Below, in pieces: positions 1 through 12,800 of a DNA stretch of 64,000 nucleotides. The translations under genes and the position numbers were made by a program. Source of the stretch: Combretum micranthum (Eukaryota > Streptophyta > Magnoliopsida > Myrtales > Combretaceae); contig JAMXBD010001404.1 of the NCBI GenBank assembly GCA_024138025.1, positions 248,001-312,000 on the forward strand, in the 5' to 3' direction. The notes beneath the pieces were generated by a model. It ran no database searches. It was not told the origin of the DNA and saw only the letters and a program-made list of their open reading frames with translations. The first letter of the stretch is position 1. Every line of letters begins with the position of its first letter.

Positions 1-1278
1 GAAACATATGCACCTGTAGCTAGGTTAGAAGCAATTCGTTTGATGCTTGCATATGCATGTTATAAGAACTTTAAAGTTTTTCAAATGGATGTAAAAAGTG
101 CATTTTTAAATGGATTTATAAAAGAAGAAGTTTTTGTAGAACAATCCCCTTGTTTTGAAGATCATTTTAAACTGATTATGTTTACAAATTGAATAAAGCT
201 TTATATGGTTTAAAACAAGCCCCAAGGGCATGGTATGAAAGATTGAGTTTATTTCTGATTTCAAAAGGTTTTCAAAGAGGAACTGTTGACACAACCTTGT
301 TTTTAAAATCATATGATCAAGATATTTTAATCGTTCAAATATATGTGGATGATATTATATTTGGTTCTACTAATGAAATATATTGCCAAGAATTTGCTAA
401 GTCAATGCAGGAAGAATTTGAAATGTCAATGATGGGAGAATTAACTTTCTTTCTTGGGCTACAAATTAAACAAACAAAAGAAGGAATCTTCATACATCAA
501 GAAAAATACACAAAACAAATCCTAAAGAAATTCAGGTATGAAGGATGTAAAGGAGCTGCAACTCCCATGAGTACTTCAACAAGGTTAGATTCTGACTTAA
601 ATGGAAAAAAGGTAAATGAGAAGTTATATAGAAGTCTCATTGGTTCGTTATTATATTTAACTACATCCAGACCTGATATTCTCTTTATGTATGTTTGTGT
701 GTTAGATTTCAAAGTGCACTAATAGAAACACTATGACAGCTGTTAAAAGAATTTTCAAGTACTTGATAAATACTTCAAATTAGGCATTTGGTAACCTAAA
801 AATCAAAATTTTGATTTATTAGGATACTCTGATGCAGATTATGCTAGTTGCAAAATTGATAGAAAAACACATATGGTACTTGTAATTTTTAGGTGACAAA
901 TTAGTTTCTTTGTCTTCTAAGAAACAAAATTTTGTTGCCTTGTCTACAGCTGAAGCATAATATGTTTCTATTGGAAATTGTTGTGCTCAAATGCTTTGGA
1001 TTAAACAACAATTACAGGATTATGTTTTGTTTTATAAAAATACCTATTAAATGTGATAATACAAGTGCAATTAATTTGACAAAAAATCCTATACATCATT
1101 TAAGATCTAAACACATTGAAATTCGTCATCACTTTATTCGAGATCATGTTAATAATGAAAATATAGTTGTTCAATATGTATCAACTGATAATCAATTAGC
1201 AGATATTTTTACAAAACCTTTGGAAAAAGTGTGTTTTCAATTTATTAGAAATGAGATTGATTTGTGTTATCCGTTTTG
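1..1278 (+). pseudogene. copia pol remnant: reverse transcriptase and RNase H
   Basis: Positions 1-190 encode the RT region with QMDVKSAFLNG, and the frame then breaks near 170-190. It resumes at 189 with the hallmark LYGLKQAPRAWYE and the catalytic YVDDI (about 345-360), and runs to TSRPDILF near 680. A second frame loss follows, near 690-720. Scattered RNase H fragments then appear: YSDADYASC near 825-855, LSTAEA near 940 ending in a stop, KCDNTSAINL near 1058, and KHIEIRHHFIRDH near 1110. The end ADIFTKPLEK (about 1200) is the usual C-terminus of copia RNase H. Known family role: copying element RNA into cDNA in cytoplasmic particles. At least three frame breaks and one stop mean no functional product. 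Confidence 0.88.
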
Positions 1279-1312
1279 ATGATGATGATGATGATGATAA
1301 TAATAATAATAA
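1278..1312 (+). repeat. (TGA)n/(TAA)n microsatellite
   Basis: About seven GAT/TGA units pass directly into about five TAA units, immediately after the RNase H stop codon. Confidence 0.85.
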
Positions 1313-1566
1313 ATAGATAAATAAAAAATAATACATGGAATACGAAACTTTGTGTTTTGCATAAATGAAAATAGAACTTTGTGCAATGAATAAATGCCAA
1401 CCTTGTGCAGAACTTTTGGCAGGCTAATTCTTATCTATGTCCTTTCATCTCCTCTTGGTTTTTATTATATCTTGTTAATCCTTTAAACTCGTTCTCTACA
1501 AAAAAACAAAACACCGTTTTCAAACCCTTCTTTTTCAAAGAAATTTCAAAGCAAATTTTTCATAAT

Positions 1567-3446
1567 ATGGCTCATCGCAAATCTCAAAGAACCTCCAACA
1601 AGAATTTCAAAACTATTCCATCCAAAGATCCTATTTCCATCCAAGATGAATCATCTGATTCGGAAAAAACCCTATCACGATCATCATCTCCTGTTAGGGC
1701 TCGTGAAATTCGCTCCAAATATGTTCAAGAAACGGGTCAAAGTTCGAAGAAATATGAAATATCTTCAAATCAAGAAATGACTCAAGAAGAACGAGCAACT
1801 GAGTCTGACCCAAAACCTATTGCAGAGATTATGGAGAAAATGAAGAAAAAGAAAGTCTCTAAAGAAACTTCCAAGAAACGGAAAGATGTTCCATTATCAA
1901 TAGAGGATTCGAAATCCACGAAGAAGAGGAAATTACAACAGTCAGTCACTAAAACTCCTCTCACAAAGGTAAAAATCCATGATTGCTCTTTTATTGATTT
2001 TAAGTATAGACGCATGGATTTTTATGGAATGAATGGTTGGATAATGTTGGTGGAAGGAAGTTATGTAATATGACTGGAGATGTTATAAGAGAGATGATTG
2101 AGGAGTTCTATAGAAACTGAAATATGTAGATGATAATAGTTTAAAGTCGAGAGTTCAAGGAGTGAAATTGATCATATCTCATGATGATCTTACCAAATGT
2201 TTTGGTTTAAGGACTGTCATGACGACAATGCCTTTGTTTCTCTGAGAAGAAATGATCTGTTTTTTATTATAAATGGAAATATAGGACAGTTTTCGAATGA
2301 GGATGTGTTGGTTTATGAATTTGAGTTGATTGTGAGAATCTTATATAAAGCTGTGAGGGAGTGTATTCTTCTAAGAAAAGGAAGCCCCACCACTGTCTTA
2401 AAGGAAAATGGTTTGGTGATTTTGGCTATGATGAAGAAAATAAACATAGATTTAGCAAAAGGAATTCTGAAAAGGATGTGGTGGGAATAACAATTTAGGA
2501 TATATGAAAATGTTTTTATGAAAATTTTCAAGTTCAAAAAGGTTCCATTTCCGAAGAAGATAAAATTTCCCATTAGTTTAAAAAGAATTGGGGAAAAGAG
2601 CATGCATCACATGCAAATCAGACCATATAAGAAATTTTGGTATGCGGTAGATGGCGCAATTTACTTGATCAAAAGATATGGCAAAAGTGTGGAAGGGGAT
2701 AAATTAAAAGCATAAATTGAAGGGGAGAAAGAACCTTTTCAGAAGTTTTTTTTCTGATAAAGGAAAAGAAAAGGAACAACTCCACAGATCTGGTAAGACA
2801 CCTTTGCAAAAAGGAAAGAAGAAAAATTTTGTACCCATGATAAGTGGTAAATTCAAGATTGATGAAAAGGTGCGGGTGGAAGAAGAATCTGACAGTGATT
2901 CAAGTGATACATCACGGTTCTATGAAAGGCCTGGTGAAACATCTTCTGATCCTATCCCAATTTCCCTCACAAGGATGAGAGGGGCAAAGATTGAGGCCAA
3001 GCTTGAAGACTTTAAGCTTGATTTGACAAAATTTATTACATTGGAGATCGATACTTATTTCTCTAAAAAGTTTGTACCTATAGTTCATCAATCTACTGCC
3101 GCTTCTTCGGGTGCTAATCCATCCTTTTCTCATTCTTCACCTGTACCAGCAGAACCTATTCCAGAGGTTGTTCACACTGATACATCTAAGGATACTTTTG
3201 TTCCTCTTCCTCGTTGTCCTTATGAGCCAACTCCAGCCAATCTAGTCTTGTCCCTTCATTCCTCTTGCTATTCTGGAATCTCCCTAATCTTTTTTGGCTG
3301 CATCTTCACCTCATGCATCTATCTCTTCTGCTGTTGACACTTTTATGACTCCTTCTTTGTATGCTCCAGCATCTTCCTCTACCAAATATCGAAGACGTCA
3401 AAAGGTTCAAGTAAGGAAATCCACAATTCCAATTAAAAAGCCATAA
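1567..3446 (+). pseudogene. extra ORF downstream of pol in the SIRE-like element (broken)
   Basis: An ATG at 1567 opens a charged, Ser/Lys-rich N-terminus (MAHRKSQRTSN, then runs of S, E and K). This frame ends near 2070. Fragments in other frames carry on through about 2075-2700, including a stretch around 2155-2215 reading GVKLIISHDDLTKCFGL. A Ser/Pro-rich C-terminal part follows (2717-3337), and the last frame stops at TAA 3444-3446. Position between pol and the 3' LTR on the sense strand matches the additional ORF of SIRE-type copia elements. The central segment has the feel of the putative plant transposon protein domain often annotated there. That match is from memory of family patterns and is not certain. 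At least three frame breaks. Confidence 0.5.
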
Positions 3447-3696
3447 CATGTTCTATTTTTGAAAATTTTTACTTGTTTTGTTCAATTTGCGCAGACTTTG
3501 TTTTGTTTGGTCCTCAAACTTATGTTTAGACCTTGTGTCTATTTTTTATGTTATTGACATTTTGTTTCTTTATTTGAATATTTTGCTGATAACAAAAAGG
3601 AGGAGAGATATTTTTGTGAGAATGGATGTGGATATGTATGATGAGCATGTCTATGAATATGGATGATTATAAAATTTTTTAATGTTTTGTTATCAT

Positions 3697-3711
3697 AAAA
3701 AATGGGGAGAA
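3697..3711 (+). other. polypurine tract of the SIRE-like element
   Basis: A purine run with AATGGGGAGAA directly abuts the LTR start TGTTG at 3712. It is the expected primer for plus-strand DNA synthesis. Confidence 0.8.
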
Positions 3712-5359
3712 TGTTGATTCTCTATTAACTAAAGTTTTGATGATAATAAAATAATTAAGAAACTCATGATGTTATTTAGTGTGCAAATTATATGTGTGTG
3801 TGTGTGTTAGACAAGAATCTATAGAGCCTTTCACAGAACTTTAGAGAAATATGATGAGTTCAAGATGATGATGTTGTATATCGATGGTTTATATGCTTTA
3901 CTTATCATAAGGAAAGAATATATAAGAATCAAGAGAAGCAACATCTTAATCAAAGAGTTTTTCAAGGAATAAAGAAGTATATAGAATGTTCTTAGAAGGT
4001 TAAGTTAAGGATGAAATATTTTTCCTGAAAACCAAAACTTTTTCAGAACTTTCATTGGAACTTTTGAAGAACAAGTATTTTCAATCAGAAGTTACTGTTC
4101 ATCTTCTCAAACAAGAAGATCTCTTTTTCAGAAAAATATAAAGATTTTTTTAGGACCTAGCTCCGAGGTAATAAGTATATTTGGATAATATACTTATTTG
4201 ATTCAACTAAAGTCGGAATTATATCCTAGGAGATTCAAATATTTTTAGATTCTCTCTCATCAATGGAAATTTTTATTCAAGACAAAGTCATATATTACGG
4301 ATTCATCTCAAGACAAAGTAATTATTTGAATTAATGTAATTCAAAATAAGAACGAGAATTTCTATTATCTATTTTCATGGATTTGTCTGATAAGATCAAA
4401 TCAAGATAAAATGTTATCTTGAAAATGAAGATCATGATGAAGGCAAAGAATATCGGAAATGGATTTATCTCCAGCAAACAACGATATGAAGGAATTTCAA
4501 AATAGATACAACCAGATTTTGATGAATTATGAGAATTAAGCAGACCTTATCTTCATTTCAACATTTTCAAGTTATTCAAATTCAAATCAAGAAAAATTAC
4601 AGAAGATAAAAGGAACATCTTTAGCTCATTAAGGCAAGCGATTGTATTTCAAATTCAAAATTAAGACCAGGAACAACAGATCTTTATCCTAGATATCTGG
4701 GATATGAATCTATCCTCTAAACAAGTACTTGAACATTAGAAGAAAATGAAGGATAAATGCATTACAAGACAGAGAGAGAAGCAGAGTATTATTCATTATT
4801 CATGCAAGAAAACAAAAGGCTTTCCTTTACAAAAGATATAGAGAAAAACACAGAACAAAATTCAGAAGTTTCACTTCATTGAGATTTTTCTACATTTGCA
4901 ATAGCGAGCTGATATTTTAGCATACATACTTCAGCTATTTGATTAAAGATCTTTTTGTAAAGAAGGAACGTGCTGTTGCCTTCTTAGTTGTTAGTTTAGT
5001 TACAAGTTTTGACTCTGTAGAGCGGTTGTAGCTAGAAGATAGCTGTGAGAATTGAATAGAAGGATTGCACAAGCTTGTAATTTAAACTTATTGCATATAG
5101 TGGAACAAAACCCGTAGGATAACGGGATTCCTGGCTCGAAGTTGGAAGAGTGGACTGACGCACAAGGTGAACCACTATAAATAGTTGCCTAATCTTCTTT
5201 CTCCCTATCTTTTTAATTTTACGCAATTTATTTTCATATTTGTTATCTTGATATATTGTTCTCATTTTTCAAAATTGAAAGGGAATTAATTTTCAAAGGC
5301 AAAAATTTGTAATAATCAATTCAACCTCCCCCTCCCTTACTTATTATTTGGGACCAACA
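3712..5359 (+). repeat. 3' LTR of the SIRE-like copia element
   Basis: It begins TGTTGATTC just after the polypurine tract and ends GGACCAACA, so the ends form the inverted pair TGTTG/CAACA. Length is 1648 bp, long for copia but usual for SIRE-type elements. A short TG repeat lies near 3791-3808. A TATA-like box lies at 5176-5184. The matching 5' LTR is outside the window, so the boundaries rest on termini and PPT only. Confidence 0.8.
5176..5184 (+). promoter_or_regulatory. TATA-like box inside the SIRE-like LTR
   Basis: TATAAATAG lies about 175 bp before the LTR end. This is a plausible place for a core promoter that starts the element's RNA, but a match this short can be chance. Confidence 0.3.
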
Positions 5360-6138
5360 ATTTCATAACCTAAAATTGACTAGCAATGTTAAACATAAAC
5401 AGAATCTTTTTAAGGAAGCCTGAGCGTATAATACTTTAGAGTATTATACGTAGCGGAGTGCCTTAGTCAATTTAATTATTGATTTAAATTCTTGGGGCGT
5501 TAAAATTATGATGACTAGAGCATCATGAGCAGGTAGGTAACATGGAACTGCTACAGTATAGGTGTTTATCAGGTAGTTGCTTTAATTTAATTTTATATAA
5601 TTCAATTGATAGTGTTTGGGGGTATATTAGTCATGCATGTGCTTCTTGGTGCTTGCTACTAATTGACAAGTATTTTAGTCATTGTATGGTTCAACTCTCC
5701 TCAATTCTGCAGGTTCAGAAGCTTAGGATTGAGCCTCTGATGGTGATTCATTTTGTGATTGATCATTCCTTGCTCTTGTATTGCATGTCCTATTTTTTCC
5801 CCCACAATTTTAATTAGTTAGTGTTGGAGTTACGCAAATTAAATTCTAAGCATGTCTTTCAATCAATTAAGTAATATATGATAAATTCACTAAAGAAAGC
5901 ACAATCTCCACCGCATATAATACACATAGCACATTCATATATTCACAAACATAACTTAACTTAAATATCTGCCATATCAAATGTTTGCATCATGTTACTG
6001 CTCTGGCAAGTCTTACGATTACGTTTACATACATACATACATAAGTTCTTTCAAATCATCTTAAATTCATTTTTTCTAATCACATGACATGTATTTAGAC
6101 AAAAAGATCTTATGCTACTACTATTAGGTGATGCCTTA
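5360..6138. other. intergenic, no gene recognised
   Basis: This is AT-rich sequence between the SIRE-like LTR and the family D LTR. It contains one perfect hairpin (5425-5450) and a short CATA repeat near 6030-6045. The open frame at 5542-5817 shows no recognisable domain and is not called. Confidence 0.6.
5425..5450. repeat. perfect 11-bp inverted repeat (hairpin)
   Basis: CGTATAATACT and AGTATTATACG are exact reverse complements separated by four bases (TTAG). No terminator role can be assumed in a plant genome. Confidence 0.85.
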
Positions 6139-7697
6139 TGGTGTGCATTATTCTCAACCGAGTTTTAATAATTTAATTTTATAATCTCTTTCTGTAAGCT
6201 GGTCAATGCTAGGCAAGTGCACCTATCGCATGTAGTATAGGAATGAAATATAGGGTCGTATTCCTTAGGGACCTTGCCAAGTACTATTACTCACCTTTTT
6301 CCTATTATCTAGCCTATGAAATTGAGTGAGATTACGATTATGATATTAATTAAATTATTACTTCCTATAAATTATCACTAATGATTACTAACATCAGTTT
6401 ACTTAACTAAATGCAAAACAATTAACAATACATTAGACTTGCTTCACCATGAATTAACATATAATACAACTTTATTATTGTTGTTGTGTCCTTCCTAACT
6501 GTGGGATTTCACTGATTAGATCAATATCTCTCTCGAGTCTATTGATCCCTAACCTCAGCCTTGTCTACTGAAATCTCTTCCTAGTTAACAGCCGACTAAA
6601 ATTGCACTACAAATATATGATCCCAAGGTAATTTTACAATTACATGCAGAAGATTTCACAACCTTATCTCTAGGCATCATGCCGTAACCTTTCTTTATAG
6701 CCTAGATTTACTCCACGGGTAGATTTCTCAATCGCATCCCATGGAAATCTAATCTAATCCTAAGTCATGCACTATCTAGAATTAGAATACATTAATGCAC
6801 TATAAAGATTAGTCAAGTCTACAACATTGGCATTCATTCCAAGTATGTACATGCTAATACACAACTACACAAGTCTTAAACAACTACTCATGCATGATAT
6901 AGCATGAAAACAAAACATTACATAAAATAAAATAAAATAGAAACATGAGAGAAAACTCCTCTTTCATGATGCAATACTTAAACACTTCAACAATGTGATT
7001 ACAACACTCCGTCCCCTCTTCCCTCTCTCTTAAGAACCTCCAAGAAGTACATTACAATATGACACAATGCAGACAAGAAGTATGAAAGGTATAAAGTTAC
7101 AAAAAGAAAACTTTAATTCACATGGTTTAATGTGTACAAAATGATTCGACTCTCCTATGTGATGTTTGGATCTTGTATTTATAGTTCCCAAGCGACTAGA
7201 CATGAACGGCATCATTTCCTCCTCTCAATTGGTCTTTACATCTCTTCAAAAAATGGTTATTTCATGCCTGGTGCGCAAACAGGAGAGATTACCACCTCTG
7301 TTACGGCCGTTTCTTGGGCGGTGATAGGCTAAAAAATCAAATAAGTGGAGATCACCACCTACGTCACCACCGATGATGGCGATCACCATCCATGTAATGG
7401 GCATGATGACGGTGGTGATGAGCTTGATAAGTAAATCTACAAAGATCACCACCTACATAACGGGCGTGATGGGGCGGTGATGGAGATCACCACTTGTGTC
7501 ACTGGCATGATGAAGGTGGTGATGAGTTATTTGTAACCCGAAATGATCTATCTTCACACAAGTGTTGAGAATTCACCCTTAACCACTTGAAATGAACATT
7601 TTAAGCATTAAGTACCACATTCCTTAATCTTAAGCATATTTAAAGCAAAATTAAACATAGTTTTGCCCCAATTTCATAGAGTAAATGATCTCTATCA
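6139..7697. mobile_element. solo LTR, family D copy 1
   Basis: The 1559-bp unit starts TGGTGTGCATT and ends CTCTATCA. It is flanked by CCTTA (6134-6138) and CCTTT (7698-7702), a 5-bp target duplication with one mismatch. It matches the reverse complement of 60337-61680 at both termini and internally. The shared block GTGCACCTATCG is at about 6220 here and 61607-61618 there. A GCCCCAAT/GCACCAAA block precedes the right end in both. No internal retroelement domain is present, so this is a solo LTR or a very short non-autonomous element. Superfamily is not determined. Confidence 0.7.
7285..7525. repeat. GATCACCACC hairpin cluster in the family D LTR
   Basis: Three to four diverged units have the form ATCACCACC...GGTGGTGATGAG. 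The clearest pair is ATCACCAC (7486-7493) with GTGGTGAT (7516-7523), an exact inverted repeat. Another is ATCACC (7445-7450) with GGTGAT (7476-7481). GC content is well above the surroundings. Confidence 0.75.
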
Positions 7698-7959
7698 CCT
7701 TTGTGCAAAATGAACCTATAGAAAAGCATTAAACCTACAATCATCCAGACAGCTACGATTGCCCCCAATTGCTACTTGCTATCATAACCTGCATACCAGC
7801 TTTATCCTATCTCCTATTGCTATCAAGATATTTGTTATTTACACACCAACCCTACCATAAAAAAATTGTTAAACCAACCTATTTGACTACAATATGTACA
7901 TGTACTGCTCAAGATGATGGTGAATCGATAGGTACATCGAATATTGGCTCCTATCCATG

Positions 7960-8730
7960 GGTTTTAGACTTTTGGGGTCACCTAGAATTTTTTTTTTCTT
8001 TAGAAGACAACAATAGTATGCAATTTTGTGATTTGCCTAATAAATTCAAGTGATTCTTCTTGCTAAAAATTGCTATTTTTGCTACATAGGCCTTAGATTT
8101 TGAGCTTCTAGGGCTATTTGGTTAAAAACCTATATTTTCTTCATAGAACATCCCTTGCAAGTTCAATTTGGTGATTTTGGTGGATATTCCTTGCTTTCAA
8201 AAAATCAAGTAATTCTATTTTTGCAAAAAACAAACAATTTTAATGGATTATAGACCATAGACTTTGAGATTTCTAAATCACTAGACTAAAAACCCTTTTG
8301 TCTTTAAATATCATCCATACATGTGAAATTAACCAATTTCAGTGAAAATTTCATGCTCTAGGCCTCATAAAGTAAGCATTCGATTTTTTGCTAAAAATGA
8401 CGAACTGGTCATGGATTTTAAGCTTCCTAAGTCACCAACTAAAAAACCTTTTTCTCTTCAAAGGATATTCATAAATGTACAATTAACTGATTTTAGTAGA
8501 AGTTTCACACTTTAGATCTATAAATTCAAGAATCCATTTTTTTTTTTTTGTTAAAATGACTAATTTCAGTGAATTATATATAAATTATAAATTTTGAGCT
8601 TTTGGGATCACCAGACAAAAAACTCCTTTTTTCCCTTCAGAGGACATTGTACATGTGCAATTTATTGATTATGGTAAAAATTTTGTGCTTTAAACCATAA
8701 AAGATCAAGTAGTTTAATTTTATGATCAAT
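7960..8730. repeat. degenerate ~160-bp tandem repeat, about 4.5 copies
   Basis: The phrase TTTTGAGCTT followed by TCACCAGACTAAAAACC recurs in diverged form near 7964, 8097, 8258, 8419 and 8588. Spacings are 133, 161, 161 and 169 bp. Each unit also keeps a CATACATGTG-AATTAACTGATTTT-type block. It was found by eye and divergence between units is high. Confidence 0.65.
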
Positions 8731-9344
8731 TTTGTAATGTTGAATCATCTCCTTATTTAGCTAGAGTAATGAAATCCATTTCCATTTGCTTTTTGGTGAT
8801 TTTACATTATGCTTAGAGAGTAACTATTCCTCTATACTTATGCCAATAATTAAATTACCTCTGCTTTACTTAAGTTGATTAAGAGCTCTGCCTTTACACC
8901 AAAATTCCATCAAAACATATAAGTGATATACCCCAATCATCTATATTTATGTTGTCGCATCAATTCCATTAATTATTATTTCTTGTGACTTATGGTTATA
9001 AATAGAGTACTAATTTAAACCACAGACTCCAACATAAAAAATAACTTCCTCAATGCATATAAAAGATGATATCAAACTTTGAAGCAACGATAAAACATTT
9101 AAATAAATCACCTAAGTTTATGCTTCTATTTTACGTATTTCTTCATATAAATGAAGAATGCTTATAGCATTCAATTCAACTTAAGGTTTGTTGTTTTTAA
9201 ATATATGTTTATTATGAAACAAATACAAATGAAAAACAAACATTTTTTTCTTATAAACAAATCAAAATATAAATACAGATCAAATACAAATAAAATATAG
9301 TTAAAAATCAAACCACCCAAATAACCCTAACTTTCTTGCTGCCC

Positions 9345-9700
9345 CACCTTGAATCAAGATTGACAAAGTTGTTTAGAATTTTCAACCACAGAAAATTCCA
9401 GAGTTGGACTACCCCAAACAGATGCACAATCCCAGTAGTGATCCAAAAATTCAGAGGACTGCATCAAGGAAATGTACTCGACAAAGACAAGCAAGGAGTA
9501 TCCAACAAAGAGGACTAAAATTCCTCAACATGAGGAATTTTCCAAGTTTCACGTGCTGGCACCTACAAATCAAGCTATCTCCCCACTTTAGTACTGGCCA
9601 CATGAAATGAAGCTAACCTGTCTTGTCTTCATGTGCAGTTATCCAGCAGGAGAATGAAGTTTCTTTCTTCAGCTCCATTATAGAAAATTCTACATCATCT
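9345..9700 (+). pseudogene. possible plus-strand gene remnant (unidentified)
   Basis: Protein-like runs occur in shifting frames. One around 9396-9520 reads IPELDYPKQMHNPSS. Another near 9510-9580 includes EEFSKFHVLAPTNQ. The segment at 9639-9702 follows a splice-acceptor-like CATGTGCAG and reads VIQQENEVSFFSS to a TAA. The segments do not join in one frame and no canonical donor was found between them. I do not recognise the family. It could be the decayed 3' end of a neighbouring gene or chance. Confidence 0.22.
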
Positions 9701-9866
9701 TAAGTTTAGTCTTATATCTACTATGCCAGAATCAATTTCACTATTGCATCCATGCCAATACCTCTGAAAACACCTCTAGTCATTATGATCACTATACACT
9801 GCGAAAGTTACAGAACAAAGATACTTTGTTTTCTTAAACAATTGTGGATGGCGTATGGTCAATAAA

Positions 9867-12800
9867 TCAACTATACCAGTCAAGAAAGAGGATTGAAAAT
9901 GTTAATACAAGAAGAAAATGCAAATCAAAGGTCCTGCTGCTACTATTTCGTTCAATAGCTTGGGAGAGTTCCTTGTTACCCATTTGTACATTCTTGTGGC
10001 TTCAACAGCCTGTTAGGAAGTCATGAGGATAAAGACTTAGCCAATAACTCAAGCAAGAATGATATTATACAAGGATGTTATGTTGGCATGGAAGTGTGTA
10101 TATCATATGGAAAGATTTAATGCATCATTTATGCAGTCCTTTTGGTTATGCAAACCGAAGACTCTTCAAGATCATCCAAAATATTTTTTATGTTTCTTTA
10201 TCTCATATATAATATCAATGAGAATTTTGAGCCACTGCTCTCAGACTAAGATTCTTCCTCCAGTCCACCATCTAGTACAATTTATCAAAAAATCAGCATT
10301 ACTACATCCCCAAAATAGGCAGACATGGTATCTGATGCTTTATAAATTGCACCCCCAAGGCATGAACAAAACCAGGAAGGATAAAAAAGAATAAAAGAAT
10401 TTTACTCTGGCACCTGCTTATATAAATATTCAATATGTTGAGCCTGCTGTAGAACATGTGTAGACATGAGGTGATTTAATGCAGACATTTCTACCATCTT
10501 GGTTTCTGTTTCTTGGACAGCATCAAGAAGGTTAGTCAACTCTACCTGCATCATAAGATAGCACAAAGGAATAATCAATGAAAATGACCAGGACATACAG
10601 CTGATACTAGATGACACAGCAAACATCCTTCTCTCATTACCTGAAGAGCCAGTGTCTCATCATCCAAATTTTGCATCTGGACTCCGTGCTGCTCATGCAG
10701 AGGTTCTTGTGTCTCCCTATGATCTTCTAAACCAGTGTTCAATTTTGTATTGATTTCATTATTTGAAGCTGTAGTCCAGTTGAGCTTCTTCCGTGGCATG
10801 ACTCTATTTGCAGCATCCTGGAAACGTACTGCTCTTAATTGATCAAATTGTGCTGTCACGGGTTGAATCTTCTCACTTAAATCTAAACCTAATATGGATG
10901 ATCAGTCTGCCAATTAGTTAAAAATAATCATCATAGAAAGAAAATGAGAAAGATGATATTATTCCATCAGAACAAATAACACAACCCTCCCCAGAAGAGT
11001 CTGATCATGAACAGTCCACCTTTTTTCACCTGAGCAACAAAAGACTAACAAAACATGATATGCACTAGACTAATGGAATAGAGTTATCAGGACAAACATA
11101 AGATATCCCTTTACAACTAAACACAAGACATGAACTAATTAGCAGAAAAAAGAAGAATTCAGAATCAGGAAAAAAAAAAAAAAATTAGACCTCAGAATGA
11201 AAAAAAAATAACAATTGCGTTAGAGCAATTCATGAATATGCATAGCATGACCTATAAAAGTTCTGGCCTTCTACCCAAACAAGGAGAAACTCTATCTACA
11301 GGCCCTCACAACTGACCAAGTGAATCATATCAGAAGACAGAAGTTTGAATTTATGGCAAAATAAGATATGATCAAAGAATGAATCCCATTGACATGAAAT
11401 CTTCGAAAATAGAACACTAACTAGATAAAGATGCATTCATGCTGTAGGTTCGTAAAAAATTAAAAAAGAAAAAGAATCGACACGTTTGATATAAATTAGA
11501 TCAATCATAAAAGCAAAATACTCCAAAAAAGGAATTATGTAAATAAAGATGAATAGCAATGGATAGTTATAACCACAGTGACGTTTTAATTATAATTTTA
11601 TATCTGTTGGCTTAATTTGGTATGTTTAAGTGTTAACACCATAAAAGGGATTCCTGATTTATTAGCTCAGAAAGATGGATAATGGGAATTCTTTTTCTGC
11701 TTCCCCCACCCCACCACACAACCACCCACCCCGGCAGATGAATCATTATAAGAAATTTGCCATGCTACCAACGTAGATTTGAGCATGAATAGTAAGTAAC
11801 AAGCATAGATATGAAGGAAATGCTTACCACTGCCCTTTTGTGTGCTATGCTATCAGCATTAGAACTATCTCCCCTTATGCCAAGCCATCCTTTTAAAATT
11901 GTCTCCTCTTCGGTTATGCTATTCTGAAGAACATCAATTTGCTCTTTGCAAGCTTTAATAAAAGCAGAGATCTGCAAGAGAACATTTTTAAAAGACCTGT
12001 AAGAGACCTCTACATAAGTATTCACATTATATACTCTGGAAAAGGAGAGTTCTGAGCAAAATCAACATAGTTGTTGATGTACAGCACACATATAACTCCT
12101 TTTCAAACAAATCATGTAGCCAGAATTAGCATCATTGATCAGCATCTGAATCTATAGAACTTCCCACTGGAGATACTATCAAGTATATCAATGACCTACA
12201 TCATGTTCAATGCTATCCCTCTCCTGTTCGGTCATGCGATGAGGATGCACATGGTCCTTTCGATGCTTTCTCATAAACTGCTCCAAAGTTCCAATGCTTT
12301 CAACCTATTCAATTAAGAAACAAAGGACAAAGTTATTAGCCTTAATGTGGTTTTCATAAACTTATATCTCCTTTGTAAAGAGGGAAAACAAGAAGTTTGT
12401 TTACAAGCCTCACTATTGCAAATGTGAATAAGTATCGTTTTAAGTGCTGCTCTGGTAAAACCGGATCTTTCATAAGGTTTACGAATAATGAAAGATGCCA
12501 TAATAGCTGCCAATTTCAACTGCAGCAAAGTAAAAGTCAAAGAAGAGCAACAGAGCAAGTTAAAAGAAGCAAATTCAAGAATAGCACATGTTCCATACAA
12601 AATTCTTGCTTCAAAGTGCAACCACAAACGAGCAAAATAATTCCATTCTACACACAAGGAGAGCTTCAAAAGGGCTAAATTAGTTTTCATGATTATAGCA
12701 ACAGACAAGTCTACATGATTCTCTACTATATAGTCCATGTAATGAAAGAATATTAGAAATTACCCCCTGCCGAACCATAATCCCGAATATGCCTTCATAT

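Larger units (their letters stand above)
1..5359 (+). mobile_element. Ty1/copia LTR retrotransposon, SIRE-like, 3' part (truncated by window edge)
   Basis: The order is reverse transcriptase, RNase H, a further ORF remnant, a polypurine tract and a 1.65-kb LTR, all on the plus strand. RT directly followed by a copia-type RNase H identifies Ty1/copia. The extra ORF between pol and the 3' LTR, together with the long LTR, is the architecture of the SIRE/Maximus lineage; that lineage call is inference. The 5' LTR, gag, protease and integrase would lie left of the window. Several frameshifts and stops make the copy non-coding. The 3' target-site duplication would begin at 5360 (ATTTC), but its partner is not in view. 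Confidence 0.85.
7698..9866. other. intergenic with a degenerate tandem repeat and a possible coding remnant
   Basis: It holds the ~160-bp repeat at 7960-8730, AT-rich sequence to about 9300, and a weak plus-strand coding-like stretch at 9345-9700 converging on SYP81. Nothing else was recognised. Confidence 0.6.

Noticed and set aside
12397..12678. 93-residue plus-strand open frame
   Set aside because: Antisense to SYP81 exon 2 and its introns; no domain.
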